This document shows, piece after piece, positions 21,981 to 30,936 of a stretch of DNA of 64,000 nt. The DNA is taken from NCBI GenBank assembly GCA_035550375.1, contig DASZPH010000020.1, positions 97,299 through 161,298 of the forward strand. Reading direction: 5' to 3'. The position numbers and the translations under genes are program-made. The notes beneath the pieces were generated by a model. That model was not told the DNA's origin, did not search any database, and was given only the letters and a program-made list of their open reading frames with translations. This stretch comes from DASSFG01 sp035550375. Its GTDB lineage: Bacteria > Planctomycetota > Planctomycetia > Pirellulales > JAICIG01. Positions within the stretch are counted from its first letter, which is position 1. Each line of letters begins with the position of its first letter.

Positions 21981-22589
21981 AATCAGGGCGAACAGCGCCA
22001 GCGTCATCCATTCGAAGTGCCGCTCGACGAACGCTTTAGCCGGCGCGCCGAAGAAGAACATGGCCGTCGCCACAAGAAAGAAGCGACCCGAACGGCCAAG
22101 AACCGACGCGATCACCAGTGTCTCCAGCGAGACCGTGCGATGGCACACGCCAGCCGCAATGGTGAACACTTTGTACGGAATCGGCGTGAAGGCGGCGGCG
22201 AGAATAGCCAGGAAAGCATTTTCGCCGTAAAGCTTCTCCACGCGCTCGAAGTTCGCCAGCGTGAATCCCGGCACGTAGTCGAAAAAGAAATCGTCGACTT
22301 GCAGCCACAGCGCCCGGCCGATGTACCAGCCGAGGATCCCCCCTAGGACCGAAGCCGCGGCGCTGACGGCGGCGTAGTAGAAAGACCTCCGGGGCTTGGA
22401 GACGGAAAGCGCGATCTGTAACACGTCGGGCGGAATCGGAAAGAAAGAACTTTCGGCGAACGAGATCAAGGCCAGCGCGGGCGTGCCATAGCGCGTTTCG
22501 GCCCAGCCTAACACCCATTGGTAGAGCCGCTTCAGCGGGTTGCGCGACCGTGACGCCGCCGGCACAATTCCCTCGTTTGACACGCTCAT
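21945..22589 (-). CDS. YqaA/DedA-type VTT-domain membrane protein
   Basis: 214 aa with about five membrane segments. Family features are YGTPALALISFAESSFFPIP near the N-terminus, GGILGWYIGRALW and AILAAAFTPIPYKVFTIAAG, the re-entrant loop motif of SNARE-associated/VTT proteins. Relatives take part in lipid scrambling or in envelope homeostasis coupled to proton motive force. Its 3' end overlaps the caspase-like gene by 36 nt on the opposite strand. Confidence 0.85.
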   Translation of the reverse strand: MSVSNEGIVPAASRSRNPLKRLYQWVLGWAETRYGTPALALISFAESSFFPIPPDVLQIALSVSKPRRSFYYAAVSAAASVLGGILGWYIGRALWLQVDDFFFDYVPGFTLANFERVEKLYGENAFLAILAAAFTPIPYKVFTIAAGVCHRTVSLETLVIASVLGRSGRFFLVATAMFFFGAPAKAFVERHFEWMTLALFALILLGFMAMRWLF

Positions 22590-23079
22590 TTCGGTTCCGC
22601 TCAGGCGGCAGACTTTCGGGATCTCAGCAACTTCTCGTAAGAGACAGTCTACCTGCAGTTGGCGGGATTGAGGTAGGCCAAACGCGAAAAACCGAGTTGG
22701 GCTGCGCTGCTTCGGCGCGCCGCATTCGACAGCCGAACTCGATGAAGGGTTCTGACCGTAACTGGCGGCAACGAACAGACTTCTTGAACGCCGGCGAAGC
22801 GGCGCGGAATGCTCCGAGGCGGGGCCTGGAGGGGATAGAGTGGCCCGGAGGTTCCTCCGGCAAAAGATGTCGCCACAAGGCTAGGCCGTGGTCTGCGCCG
22901 CGTCAAAAATCTTCTGTCCGGCTCGTTGACCATTTTTGCTTTTACGGTCTTTGCACGCTAGGTTTGCAAAGAACACTTCTCAGCCCTTTTCTGGTAACTC
23001 GAATCTGGCAGCTCGCAGCAGTCGGCAGGCCGTTGCCTTCCGACATCCAGACGAACGGCCAAAAATCGAGCGTTATTCG
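22590..23079. other. Intergenic region before the tad-like genes
   Basis: 490 bp between divergent genes. Contains a perfect 16-bp palindrome CCGGAGGTTCCTCCGG ending at about 22860. No ORF with a convincing start or RNA gene was recognised; it probably carries the promoter of the TadE/TadG genes. Confidence 0.35.
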
Positions 23080-23601
23080 ATGGAGTATCGCGCCATGACC
23101 CGAAGTCGACGCGCACGTGAGAATCGGCGAGGGGCCGTTGCCGTGGAAGCCGCCTTTTGTCTGCCGCTCTTGTTGACGCTCATGATGGGCATGTGGGAAG
23201 TCGGCAAGATGGTGCAGACCTCGCAGATTCTGGCCAACGCCGCCCGCGAGGGCGCTCGATATGCGGCCACCGGCAACCTCAACGGCACCGACGTCACAGC
23301 AGCCATGGTGCAACAGAACGTCCGCGACTACTTGACTAGCGCCCAGCTTCCCAACGCAGCCGTAAGTGGGGCCTCGATCCAATTGACCAATCTCAGCGCC
23401 AACAACTGGACCGATCCCTGCAATGCTCAGCCGATGGACCAGTTCCGAGTTACGGTCACCATTCCGCAGGGTACGGCTTTTGACAGCCTGCAACTGACCA
23501 CCCTGAGACTGGCGAACGTGACGCAACAGTTGTCGGCCAGCGCGACGTGGGTTTCGCTGGTCGATTCGCAAGTCTCCGTCAGTACGCAACTGCCATATTA
23601 A
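23080..23601 (+). CDS. TadE-like pilus assembly protein
   Basis: 173 aa from ATG 23080; ATG 23095 is also possible. A basic N-terminus (RSRRARENRRGAVAVE) precedes the TadE hallmark AVAVEAAFCLPLLLTLMMG with the conserved Glu, and ILANAAREGARYAATG. TadE pseudopilins sit in the membrane and help Flp/Tad pilus assembly. First of three genes of this type in a row (TadE, TadE, TadG-like); no tad ATPase, secretin or flp gene is nearby. Confidence 0.85.
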   Translation: MEYRAMTRSRRARENRRGAVAVEAAFCLPLLLTLMMGMWEVGKMVQTSQILANAAREGARYAATGNLNGTDVTAAMVQQNVRDYLTSAQLPNAAVSGASIQLTNLSANNWTDPCNAQPMDQFRVTVTIPQGTAFDSLQLTTLRLANVTQQLSASATWVSLVDSQVSVSTQLPY

Positions 23602-24155
23602 TGCACGACTGGGGCATATTGGTGAACGACAGGGCCATGGAACGAGAGGGTGCCATCGTGGTTTGTCAAACGGGCCTGATCGCGGTTACCCGCGGGCATT
23701 GTCGCCGAAGGGGCGTGCGGAAGGGCGCTGCCCTGGTCGAAACGGCGCTCGTTTTGCCCATCCTCCTTCTGTTTCTGCTGGGCATCATGGAGTACGGGCG
23801 ATACTTTTTTGTTCTTCAGCTCGTGACCAACGCCGCACGTGAAGGTTGCCGCTACGCCGTGACGCACACCAATGCGGTCACGCTGGGAGGCACCACCACG
23901 GGTAACGCCACGTCCGACGTCACCAATACGGTCAGCAATTTCTTAGCGGGTCAGTCACTGTCAAGCCAGTCCGTGCAGGTCTATCAATCGGACAGCCAGG
24001 GAAACAACATCGGCGCCTGGAACGGAGCCACGCCGGGCCAGTTTGTTTGCGTGCAAATCACAGGTAACTTCCAGATCACCGTCCCCAAGCTGCTCTCGTT
24101 CCCGGGAAGTGTCCCCGTCAAGGTTCAATCCGTCATGCTTTGCGAAGGCAACTGA
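23601..24155 (+). CDS. TadE-like pilus assembly protein (second copy)
   Basis: 184 aa if started at ATG 23601, which overlaps the previous stop by one base. ATG 23637 or GTG 23658 (with GAGAGG upstream) are alternatives. RKGAALVETALVLPILLLFL and YFFVLQLVTNAAREGCRYAV match the TadE domain with its conserved Glu. The rest is a beta-rich extracytoplasmic domain. Tight linkage with its neighbours implies one transcript. Confidence 0.82.
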   Translation: MHDWGILVNDRAMEREGAIVVCQTGLIAVTRGHCRRRGVRKGAALVETALVLPILLLFLLGIMEYGRYFFVLQLVTNAAREGCRYAVTHTNAVTLGGTTTGNATSDVTNTVSNFLAGQSLSSQSVQVYQSDSQGNNIGAWNGATPGQFVCVQITGNFQITVPKLLSFPGSVPVKVQSVMLCEGN

Positions 24156-24177
24156 GTTCGCCGGTAGAAAGGTTCCC

Positions 24178-26661
24178 ATGAAAAGAAATCACCGCCGGAA
24201 CAATCGTCGTGGAAACGCGCTGGCCACCATGGGGCTCTTTCTCCTGCCGCTGATGGCGTTTCTCGCTTTGTCGATCGACCTGGGCCTGTGGGCGATCGCT
24301 CGCACGCAGTGCCAGGACGCGACCGACCTTGCCGCCTTAGCGGGGGTGCGAACCATCAATGGCAACACGGCGAACGGGGCCAACAATAACTATTCGGCCG
24401 TCGGGCCGGCCGCCCAGCAGGCGGCTACGGCCAACCCAGTGCTGGGACAAACGCTCCCCTCGTCACAAGTGCAAGTCAATATCGGCCGCTACGTCTACAA
24501 CTCGACCTCACAGCAGTTCGAAGGGCAGTTTCCCGGGCCGTCGACCGACAACTGGAGCCTGGTGCAGGCCACGACCAATTTCAGCGTCGGCAGCAGCCTC
24601 CCCTTTGCCAAAGTTCTGGGAATCAGCGTAGGTTCCATCCAGTCGACGGCAACCGCCGTGCATCGGCCCCGTGATATCGCCGTCATCCTCGACTTCTCAG
24701 GATCGATGCGGTTTTCGAGTTGGCTGGGGGTCGACAACGGGCTTGGCTTTGCCACCAACAACCCGGATACGGTAGTTCCAACATTCGGCCACTACTCGTC
24801 CCTCGGCGCCGGCCAGATGTATGCTACGAACTTTACGGCGCCTTACAGCGCCGCCAACATCAGCGCGACCACCAACGACGGCCGCCCTCCGATTTGCGCC
24901 GATTTTTACCAGGACGCGAGCGGCACGCCCGCGTTTACTTCGGCCCCGGCCAGTTATGCCACGACCCCCGGCGGCGACAACTACCTCACAACCAACAAGA
25001 ATACCAGCACGACTTGGGCCCAGACCGCCGCTCAAGTGCTGAACATCAGCAGTCCAGGCACCAGCACCCGCGATGCGACCTTTGAAAGCCAGGGCTACAC
25101 CGCCTACTCCATGACGCCTGCCTTCAACGGATACACGCAGGGGCCGGCGTACTACGGCAAAACGTTCTTCATCTGGCCGCCCGATCCCACCAAGGACTGG
25201 CGGACAACCTACTTCTATAAAACAGACGGGGTGACGCCGCAAAACGACAACTCCAAGCTGTGGAACTCAAGCGGAGTCTGGCAGGCCCCGGGCAGCTCCA
25301 CTTATTACATCAATTACAACGCCATCTTGAACTTCATCAAGAATGTCGGCCCGAACCCCTTCCCGTCGACGCTGCGGTCGGGACGCATCGTTTACTACAC
25401 GTCGCCGATTCCGACGACGATCGACACCTCCACCTGGCCCCCCAGCGACCTGAATCAGAGGTTCTGGAAGGACTACATCGACTACGTGCTGGGCGTCATG
25501 CAGACGGGAGCGAGCACCTACCAGATCATCAATAACGGCCAGACGGCAGGAACCGGCTACGGCAGCGATACAAGTTGGGGTACGCGAAAGATCACCGCCG
25601 TCTCATCGCTGACCGGAAATCCCAAACCCTACATGCACTACGGCGACAACCCACAGCGCCCGCTGTTGAATTTCTGGTTTGGGCCGATGACGATGATCGA
25701 TTTTCTCGACAACTATAATTTGATGTTCCAGGTCAATCCGAACGGGTCGCGTTATTGCTGGTGGCCGGGAACGTGCCACGAAGCACCCATGTACGCCTGC
25801 AAGCTCGGCATTCAGGCAGCGCTGAACGACATTCAGACCAATCACCCTAACGATTACGTGTCGCTGATCATGTTCAGCGTGCCGAAGACCTCGGCCAACG
25901 ATACCGGGGGCACGCGGTTCAACGGCGCACGCGTCGGCCTGGGGCAGAACTACACGAACCTGATCGAGTCACTCTGGTATCCGCCGGCGACGGTTGGCAA
26001 CACGAATGCCACGGTGACCCCCTACGACAGCAATAACCTGGAGGTGCCGCGGGCGTTCGGCGGCACGTGCTACGCCCAACCTTTGATGCTGGCCTACAAT
26101 CAGTTTAACGCCGCGTCGGCCTGCTCCGGTTATGCGAGTCCGGCCGGCCTCGCTGGGGGCAACGGCCGCAAGGGAGCCCAAAAAATTGTCATCTTTGAGA
26201 CGGACGGCGCTCCGAATACCACGGCCAGTGCCAACCTGCAGAATAGCGGCTCCTATCAATCGTATTACAAGGTCCGCTACAACCCGAGCAGTCCGAGCGG
26301 AAGCGAGTACCCCGGCTCGGTGAGCGGCTACGGCGACAACTCTGCCACCGTTACAAACCAAATCTACGGCATTTGCCGGCAGATCGTGGCGGCCGACACG
26401 GCCAGTCCGCCCGGCTACGCCAGCGGCGCGCGGGAGGTTCTCATCCATTGCCTGGGCTTTGGGCCGATGTTCGCGCCGGGCACCGCCACGGTAGGGCCAA
26501 ATACGGCGACGCTCAATCAGATGCAGCTTATCGGCAACGTCACCGACGGAATGCCGAACTATAAACTTATATATGGTGACCAGAACACGATCGTGAACAG
26601 CTTGCAGCAGGCGTTTACCAAGATCCTGGAAAGCACCGTGCCCGTATCGCTGATCCAATGA
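24178..26661 (+). CDS. TadG-like protein with von Willebrand factor A domain
   Basis: 827 aa. ATG 24178 has AGAAAGG upstream. The N-terminal membrane segment GLFLLPLMAFLALSIDLGLW and CQDATDLAALAGVRTING are the TadG/TadE-like start. A VWA MIDAS motif DFSGSM lies at about residue 171, and the domain resumes in the C-terminal third (KIVIFETDGAPN, then YGICRQIVAADTASP). Between them is a large Asn/Thr/Ser/Tyr-rich insert with repeated low-complexity stretches. Probably anchored in the cytoplasmic membrane and exposed outside, with a pilus or adhesion role inferred from the two TadE genes upstream. Confidence 0.85.
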   Translation: MKRNHRRNNRRGNALATMGLFLLPLMAFLALSIDLGLWAIARTQCQDATDLAALAGVRTINGNTANGANNNYSAVGPAAQQAATANPVLGQTLPSSQVQVNIGRYVYNSTSQQFEGQFPGPSTDNWSLVQATTNFSVGSSLPFAKVLGISVGSIQSTATAVHRPRDIAVILDFSGSMRFSSWLGVDNGLGFATNNPDTVVPTFGHYSSLGAGQMYATNFTAPYSAANISATTNDGRPPICADFYQDASGTPAFTSAPASYATTPGGDNYLTTNKNTSTTWAQTAAQVLNISSPGTSTRDATFESQGYTAYSMTPAFNGYTQGPAYYGKTFFIWPPDPTKDWRTTYFYKTDGVTPQNDNSKLWNSSGVWQAPGSSTYYINYNAILNFIKNVGPNPFPSTLRSGRIVYYTSPIPTTIDTSTWPPSDLNQRFWKDYIDYVLGVMQTGASTYQIINNGQTAGTGYGSDTSWGTRKITAVSSLTGNPKPYMHYGDNPQRPLLNFWFGPMTMIDFLDNYNLMFQVNPNGSRYCWWPGTCHEAPMYACKLGIQAALNDIQTNHPNDYVSLIMFSVPKTSANDTGGTRFNGARVGLGQNYTNLIESLWYPPATVGNTNATVTPYDSNNLEVPRAFGGTCYAQPLMLAYNQFNAASACSGYASPAGLAGGNGRKGAQKIVIFETDGAPNTTASANLQNSGSYQSYYKVRYNPSSPSGSEYPGSVSGYGDNSATVTNQIYGICRQIVAADTASPPGYASGAREVLIHCLGFGPMFAPGTATVGPNTATLNQMQLIGNVTDGMPNYKLIYGDQNTIVNSLQQAFTKILESTVPVSLIQ

Positions 26662-26695
26662 CCGGCTTCTGCGCGTAACAAGGTGACTGATCGAC

Positions 26696-27454
26696 ATGGC
26701 CGAACCGGTCGCCGAATTCCTTAACGTCTCCAAGCGGTACGGCGGCGGGCTGTTGTGCCCGCCGGTGCTCGCGCTCGACGACGTGAGCTTAAGCGTGTCG
26801 CGCGGTGAGGTGACGGGACTCGTCGGTCCTAACCGAGCGGGCAAGAGCACGCTGGTCAAACTGCTGCTCACCATCTGCCAGCCCACGTCGGGACGGATCA
26901 CCCGCCTGGGCCGCCCCTGGCACGACCGGCGGACGCTGGGGCGAATCGGTTACATCCACGAGAGCCAGTCGCTGCCCCGCTATCTGACCGCCCCGGGACT
27001 TCTGGAGTACTACGGCGCCCTGGCGGGGCTTTCATCGCAAACCGTTCGCCAGCGCGCCGGGGAGCTGCTCGAGCGCGTGGGTCTTGCGGATCGCGGCCGC
27101 GAGGCGATCGCCCGCTACAGCAAAGGAATGCTGCAACGTCTGGCGCTGGCGCAGGCTCTGCTGAACAAGCCGGAACTTCTCGTGTTCGACGAGCCCACGG
27201 AGGGAATGGACCTCGTAGCGAGGCAACTCGTCTTCGACGCGATCGTCGAACAGCGCCGATCCGGCCGCAGCGTGCTCCTTGTTTCGCACTCGCTGGCGGA
27301 CATCCAAAGACATTGCGACCGGGTGGCCGTGTTACGCGAGGGGCGGCTGGCCGCGTTCGGCCCCACGTCGGAACTGATGGGGCGCGGAGGCGAATCGCTC
27401 GAGGACGCCCTGGAACCCCTTTATCACGGCGCTCATGAGCTGGTGAGCGTATGA
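26696..27454 (+). CDS. ABC transporter ATP-binding protein
   Basis: 252 aa ABC-2-type ATPase. Walker A is GPNRAGKST (the usual second Gly is Arg, which still fits GxxxxGKS/T). The signature is YSKGMLQRLALAQALL rather than LSGGQ, as in many exporter ATPases, Walker B is LLVFDEPTEGMD, and the switch His is in LVSHSLADIQRH. It overlaps the permease gene by 4 nt (ATGA), so the pair is translationally coupled. Substrate unknown. Confidence 0.9.
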   Translation: MAEPVAEFLNVSKRYGGGLLCPPVLALDDVSLSVSRGEVTGLVGPNRAGKSTLVKLLLTICQPTSGRITRLGRPWHDRRTLGRIGYIHESQSLPRYLTAPGLLEYYGALAGLSSQTVRQRAGELLERVGLADRGREAIARYSKGMLQRLALAQALLNKPELLVFDEPTEGMDLVARQLVFDAIVEQRRSGRSVLLVSHSLADIQRHCDRVAVLREGRLAAFGPTSELMGRGGESLEDALEPLYHGAHELVSV

Positions 27455-28464
27455 TTTTCTACGAGCGGCTGCGAGTCGTGAGCTGGCTGGTGCGGGATAC
27501 CTTCCGGCAATCGCTGGCCTACGGCATCTTCTGGATTCTGGCGGGCGTGAGCCTGGTTTCGATTGTCATGTGCGCCAGCGTGGCGGTCGACGCCCCGACG
27601 ACGCTCACGGCGGAGGACGGCACGACCGACTTCTTGCCGCGGCACGACCGGGACGCCCGCGACCGCCATCGGGCCGAGATTTCCGGCGTGTCAATCGCCG
27701 AAGGACGTCTCACGATCGCCTTTGGTGCGATCCGGTTGCCGGTCGCTCGCGACGCGCGTGCCGCGGTGCACTTTTTGCAACTCGTCCTCGCCTGCGGAGT
27801 GGCCGACACGCTCGGTCTCTTGCTGACCATCATCTGGACGGCCGGCTTTTTGCCGGGCTTTCTCGACGGCCGCAACCTGGCGGTTCTGCTGGCCAAGCCG
27901 GCGTCCCGCCGCTTGCTGCTGGGGGGCAAGTTCGTGGGCGTGCTCAGCTTCGTCCTGCTGCACGCCACGGTTTTCGTCGGCGGAACATGGCTTATGCTCG
28001 GGTTGCGTACCGGCGTTTGGGACGCCGCCTACCTCTGGAGCGTCCCCCTGCTGCTGATCCATTTCGCCATCTTTTTCAGTTTCTCGTTGGTCCTGGCCGT
28101 CTGCACGCGCAGCACGGTGCTTTGCGTCTTTGGCTCGATCCTGTTCTGGTTTCTTTGCTGGGGGATGAATTTTGGGCGGCACGAGGTCGTGGCAGAGAAC
28201 TACCGCGCAAGCGAGGCCGTTTTCGGCAGCGAGGCGGTGACGCTCGTGGAGGCCGCTTACTGGACCCTGCCGAAGCCGGCCGACGTGGGGATGCTGCTTT
28301 ACGAGGCGGTGGACGCCGCCGGCGATTTCGGCCAGGTCGCCGCCTTCCAACAGGTCAAAGAGCACGGCGATTTTCACCCCTATCTGTCGCTCGCCACTTC
28401 GCTAGCCTTCATGGTCCTTCTCCTGGCGGGCGCCTCGCGCCAATTCTCCGCCCTCGACTATTGA
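27451..28464 (+). CDS. ABC-2-type transporter permease
   Basis: 337 aa with about six membrane helices (FWILAGVSLVSIVMC, GVADTLGLLLTIIWTAGFLP, VLSFVLLHATVFVGGTW, LILIHFAIFF-like segment, VFGSILFWFLCWGMNF, and a C-terminal AFMVLLLAG). NLAVLLAKPASRRLLLGGKF is the conserved cytoplasmic coupling loop of ABC-2 permeases. Partner of the ATPase at 26696. Confidence 0.85.
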   Translation: MIFYERLRVVSWLVRDTFRQSLAYGIFWILAGVSLVSIVMCASVAVDAPTTLTAEDGTTDFLPRHDRDARDRHRAEISGVSIAEGRLTIAFGAIRLPVARDARAAVHFLQLVLACGVADTLGLLLTIIWTAGFLPGFLDGRNLAVLLAKPASRRLLLGGKFVGVLSFVLLHATVFVGGTWLMLGLRTGVWDAAYLWSVPLLLIHFAIFFSFSLVLAVCTRSTVLCVFGSILFWFLCWGMNFGRHEVVAENYRASEAVFGSEAVTLVEAAYWTLPKPADVGMLLYEAVDAAGDFGQVAAFQQVKEHGDFHPYLSLATSLAFMVLLLAGASRQFSALDY

Positions 28465-28553
28465 AGCTCGCGCCCTGACCAGGCATGAGCGCCGGTTGGC
28501 GATGGCGAGGGAATTACCGAAGTTACCGCCTTATGGGCGCGTGTTCAGCATGG

Positions 28554-28578
28554 ATGCTAGCACTCGAAATGCTAGCAT
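28554..28578. repeat. Perfect inverted repeat upstream of ku
   Basis: ATGCTAGCA (28554-28562), 7-nt loop, TGCTAGCAT (28570-28578). No T-run follows, so an operator or other protein site is more likely than a terminator. Confidence 0.55.
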
Positions 28579-28668
28579 GACGTAACGTTGTTCTGAGTAC
28601 GGAGGACCGACCGTCCGGCAAAGGAGCGCCTGCAAGATGCCTCGGTTTTGCCAAAAAGGGCTCCCAAA

Positions 28669-29565
28669 ATGGCCGCTCGATCAAGCTGGAAAGGCTTTTT
28701 GAGGCTTAGCCTCGTTTCCATCCCCGTGAAGGCCTATACCGCCTCCTCCAGCGGCGGCGGCGAGATCAGCTTGAACCAGCTTCACGCCGACTGTCACAGC
28801 CGCATCCGCTACCAGAAAACGTGCCCGATCCACGGCGAGGTGACGCAAGACCAGATCGTGATGGGCTATGAGTACGCCAAGGGGCAGTACGTGGTGATCG
28901 ACACCGCCGAGCTGGACAAGCTGCGGACCGAGGGGGACAAGGCGATCAGCATCGATACGTTCATTCCGCCGGACGAGATCGACCCCATCTACTTCACAGA
29001 CAAGTCGTACTACCTCACGCCCGATGGCCCGGCCGGGCAGAAGAGTTTCGCCCTGCTGCAGCAGGCGATGGTCGATCAGAACGTCTGGGCCACGGCGCAA
29101 GTCGTGATGCATGGCAAAGAGCAGCTCGTGCTCGTGCGACCCCTGGAAAAGCTGCTGAGCATGACGACTCTCTATTACCATTCACAGGTCAAGGCCCCCT
29201 CCTCATTCCAGGACGAGCTCGGCAATCCCGACATCGCGTCGGAAGAAATGAAGCTGGTTAATATGCTCGTTTCGGCGACGGCGGAGAAGCCGTTCGACCA
29301 CGCTCAGTACCATGACGTCTACACCGAGCGATTGACCAGGCTCATCGAGTCGAAGGTCGAGGGCAAAGAGCTCGTTGCCTCGCCCAGCGAGGAACCGACC
29401 CACGTCATCAATCTCATGGACGCCTTGAAGCAGAGCGTCGCCAGGGTGCAAGCGGTCAAGGTTCCTAGCCCGGCCCGCAAGACGGCCAAGAAGGCGCCAG
29501 CGAAAAAAATGGCCACGAGCGCCCGGCAGCGCTCGCCGGCCAAGGGGAAAAAGAAGACCGGGTGA
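28669..29565 (+). CDS. ku: Non-homologous end-joining protein Ku
   Basis: 298 aa. Ku forms a homodimeric ring that binds DNA double-strand ends and recruits LigD. N-terminus MAARSSWKGFLRLSLVSIPV is typical. The family core is present: HSRIRYQKTCPIHGEV, YEYAKGQYVVID, YYLTPDG and LLSMTTLYYHSQVK. The C-terminal 40 residues are Lys/Ala-rich (KTAKKAPAKKMATSARQRS), a DNA-binding tail found in several bacterial Ku proteins. TTG 28648 would add seven residues, but the ATG at 28669 fits the family. No ligD is in the window. Confidence 0.94.
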   Translation: MAARSSWKGFLRLSLVSIPVKAYTASSSGGGEISLNQLHADCHSRIRYQKTCPIHGEVTQDQIVMGYEYAKGQYVVIDTAELDKLRTEGDKAISIDTFIPPDEIDPIYFTDKSYYLTPDGPAGQKSFALLQQAMVDQNVWATAQVVMHGKEQLVLVRPLEKLLSMTTLYYHSQVKAPSSFQDELGNPDIASEEMKLVNMLVSATAEKPFDHAQYHDVYTERLTRLIESKVEGKELVASPSEEPTHVINLMDALKQSVARVQAVKVPSPARKTAKKAPAKKMATSARQRSPAKGKKKTG

Positions 29566-29641
29566 GGCGGCGGCCGGATGCCGTCGGGTCTGCTAGCGCC
29601 GTTTCCAGTTCGGAGTTTCCAGTTGACGTGCATCATCGTTC

Positions 29642-29745
29642 AACCGGGAGCCAACGGCGACCGCGAGGACGGCGCCGAATGCCGGGCGCGAAAGTACAAT
29701 TCGTCCCCCTTGGCGGTTTCGACCTCGCGCCGTTGGTTCCCGGTT
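29642..29745. repeat. Long-armed inverted repeat between ku and the BRCT gene
   Basis: Arm AACCGGGAGCCAACGGC (from 29642) pairs with GCCGTTGGTTCCCGGTT (to 29745) with one mismatch. After a 4-nt bulge, GCGAGG pairs with CCTCGC. A 10-bp direct repeat GTTTCCAGTT at 29601 and 29615 lies just left of it. It could form a long hairpin in the transcript or be a small non-autonomous mobile element. Confidence 0.65.
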
Positions 29746-29847
29746 AAACGACCGGAGCGTAAAATGCGGAATTCTTGAACTGGACACATCGCCAGAATCG
29801 GTGATTTCTGCCAGTTTTGCTTGCGCGTTGAAGGGAGTGGATGAGTC

Positions 29848-30906
29848 ATGGCCAATGGCTGGCTGCGAGACAAGCGGGTGGCCGTCACCGGCCGCCTGCT
29901 CTCGATGACGCATGCCGGCTTTGCCGAGCTGGTCGCCGAGCATGGTGGCGAGTTCGTGCCGCTGCCCAATCGCCGCACGAGCCTGCTCGTCATCGGCCAG
30001 GACGGTTGGCCGCTGGAGCCGAACGGCCGGCAGACGAAGAGCCTCGAGCGCGCCCGCAGGTTTCGAGCCTGTGGCTATCCCCTGGAATTGCTCAGCGAGG
30101 AGGACTTTTACGACCGCCTGGATCTGGCCGGTCCACGCAGCCTGCTTCACCGCCGCTCGACGCTGCATGAGCTCAGCCGGCTGCTCAAAGTGCCGGGCCG
30201 GCAATTACGATCGTGGCTGCGCGCCGGCCTGATCGAGCCCGTCGAAATGGTCCACCGGCTGGCCTACTTTGACTTCCGGCAGGTGGCGAGTGCCAAGAAC
30301 CTCTGCGAGCTGACGTCGGCGGGCGTCGGGCCTCAAGAGATTCGCGAAAGCTTGGAGCAGTTGCGTAACTGGCTGCCCGGCATCGACGCCCCGCTCGCAC
30401 AGCTCACGCTTCTGCAGCAGGACGGCCGACTGCTGGTGCGGCTGGACGACGACCAGCTTGCCGAGCCCAGCGGCCAACTGCACTTTGACTTCATGGCCGG
30501 TTCGGCAAACGAGCCCGACGTCGTTGCCTTCAGCGGCAAGACGGCCGATGCGTGGTTTGAGGAGGCGCTCGAGCTGGAAGACCGCAACCGGCCGGCCGAG
30601 GCGGCGGCCGCCTACCGAGAGGCGATCCGCCTGGAGCCCGACGACCCCGTGCTGCACTTCAACTTGGGCAACGCCCTCTATGCCTGCCACAAGATGGCCG
30701 CCGCCGCGGAACACTTCCGTCGAGCGACGGAGTGCGATGCTGCCTACGTCGAAGCATGGAACAACCTGGGCAACGTGCTGGCCGAGTTGGACCAACGCGA
30801 CCAGGCAATCGACGCCTACCAGAAGGCGCTGCGGCTCGTGCCAACCTATTCCGACGCCCAACACAATCTGGCGGTCGTGACGGGGTGCGGTGGCGAATCT
30901 GGTTAA
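29848..30906 (+). CDS. BRCT / MerR-like HTH / TPR fusion protein
   Basis: 352 aa, cytosolic. Residues 1-85 look like a BRCT domain of the ligase/RFC type (DKRVAVTGRLLSMTHAGFAE, VIGQDGWPL). Residues about 95-175 resemble a MerR-type winged helix (LHELSRLLKVPGRQLRSWLR, FDFRQVASAKNLCEL). Residues about 235-345 hold three tetratricopeptide repeats (AEAAAAYREAIRLEPDDPVL, ALYACHKMAAAAEHFRRATE, DQRDQAIDAYQKALRLVPTY). The domain mix suggests DNA-linked scaffolding or regulation. Its position after ku makes a DNA-repair link tempting but unproven. Confidence 0.75.
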   Translation: MANGWLRDKRVAVTGRLLSMTHAGFAELVAEHGGEFVPLPNRRTSLLVIGQDGWPLEPNGRQTKSLERARRFRACGYPLELLSEEDFYDRLDLAGPRSLLHRRSTLHELSRLLKVPGRQLRSWLRAGLIEPVEMVHRLAYFDFRQVASAKNLCELTSAGVGPQEIRESLEQLRNWLPGIDAPLAQLTLLQQDGRLLVRLDDDQLAEPSGQLHFDFMAGSANEPDVVAFSGKTADAWFEEALELEDRNRPAEAAAAYREAIRLEPDDPVLHFNLGNALYACHKMAAAAEHFRRATECDAAYVEAWNNLGNVLAELDQRDQAIDAYQKALRLVPTYSDAQHNLAVVTGCGGESG

Positions 30907-30936
30907 TGCAGGCCTATTCGAGAACCGGTATGGTTG

